Of a stretch of 13,282 nt of DNA, positions 13,235 through 13,282 are shown one piece after another (the stretch's first letter is position 1; every line of letters starts with the position of its first letter). This DNA comes from Pseudomonadota bacterium (GTDB lineage Bacteria; Pseudomonadota; Gammaproteobacteria; Pseudomonadales; Pseudomonadaceae). Location of the stretch: contig JAEYXX010000112.1 of assembly GCA_023431055.1 (NCBI GenBank), positions 1 to 13,282 of the forward strand, given 5' to 3'. Under the pieces are notes generated by a model. That model was not told the origin of the DNA. It was given only the letters and a program-made list of their open reading frames with translations, and did not search any database. The translations under genes and the position numbers were made by a program.

Positions 13235-13282
13235 CTACTGACCAACAGCGTCAGCGAGCTTGGTTCCGTTGATGTGTCGCCT
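13235..13282 (-). CDS. C-terminal end of the intron-encoded reverse transcriptase/maturase (partial)
   Basis: Fifteen codons reading RRHINGTKLADAVGQ end in TAG four bases before domain V. In bacterial group II introns the reverse transcriptase/maturase frame lies in domain IV and ends just upstream of domain V, so the position fits. Too little is visible to show any RT or maturase motif; the assignment rests on placement. The rest of the gene is outside the window. Confidence 0.5.
   Translation of the reverse strand, partial: RRHINGTKLADAVGQ

Larger units (their letters stand above)
13158..13282 (-). mobile_element. Group II intron (probably class C), 3' end only
   Basis: The minus strand from the window edge to 13158 shows the full 3' architecture of a bacterial group II intron. 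It has the last codons and stop of a reading frame (13235), domain V (13230-13197), domain VI with a bulged A (13194-13161) and a terminal AT at 13158, which fits the AY rule for intron ends. The domain V catalytic triad position reads CGC rather than AGC, a mark of class C (IIC) introns. These insert behind terminator hairpins. The 5' part, including most of the reverse transcriptase, lies beyond the window. The element starts only 11 bases after the hydrolase stop and does not interrupt the gene. Confidence 0.82.

Noticed and set aside
12973..13245. A 90-codon minus-strand frame running from the intron into the hydrolase gene
   Set aside because: It reads through the structured intron domains V and VI and antisense to the hydrolase, so it is not a gene; the RT tail ends in another frame at 13235.
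1..13282. CRISPR arrays, tRNA or rRNA genes, phage or defence gene clusters
   Set aside because: No regularly spaced repeats, cloverleaf genes or recognisable defence or phage proteins are present; the only mobile DNA seen is the intron end and the REP-like element.

Overview
The window looks like chromosomal DNA from a Pseudomonas (sensu lato) species. It is GC-rich and has typical Pseudomonas coding bias. Its gene order atuF-atuG-atuH, lipoprotein, anti-sigma, ECF sigma, MocR regulator matches, from memory, the PA2891-PA2897 stretch of P. aeruginosa. I could not run an alignment, so species and orthology are inferences.

Layout, left to right. (1) Bases 2-4853, plus strand: the distal end of the acyclic terpene utilisation (atu) cluster. 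It holds a 5'-truncated biotin-carrying geranyl-CoA carboxylase alpha subunit, a short-chain dehydrogenase and a fatty-acyl/citronellyl-CoA synthetase. A REP-like palindrome lies between the first two, and a cluster of four inverted repeats lies between the last two. The synthetase carries a perfect 24-bp in-frame tandem duplication. (2) Bases 4855-8389, minus strand: a cell-envelope signalling operon read vWA lipoprotein (YfbK type), ECF sigma factor, membrane anti-sigma factor, small Pro/Ala-rich lipoprotein. The first three genes overlap by 4 bp each. (3) Bases 8476-9921, minus strand: a MocR-type regulator (winged helix plus aminotransferase fold) with candidate operator repeats upstream. 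(4) Bases 10057-12108, minus strand: a three-gene operon with its own strong terminator. It encodes an orphan periplasmic solute-binding protein, a DUF4398-like lipoprotein and a DUF4398/OmpA-like lipoprotein that should bind peptidoglycan. (5) Bases 12220-13146, plus strand: a membrane-anchored alpha/beta hydrolase resembling the phospholipase PlaF. (6) Bases 13158-13282, minus strand: the 3' end of a group II intron, probably class C. A complete domain V, a domain VI with a bulged branch-point A and the last codons of the intron-encoded protein can be read.

Functionally the window joins a catabolic module (activation and carboxylation of citronellol/geraniol-derived acids) to several envelope modules. 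The envelope genes comprise an ECF/anti-sigma pair with lipoproteins at both ends of its operon, a peptidoglycan-binding lipoprotein operon and a membrane hydrolase. The least routine features are the group II intron 3' end, the vWA protein embedded in the ECF operon, the fresh-looking duplication in atuH, and a possible leader peptide in front of the small lipoprotein gene. There is no gene-free stretch longer than 300 bases, and I see no tRNA, rRNA or CRISPR array.
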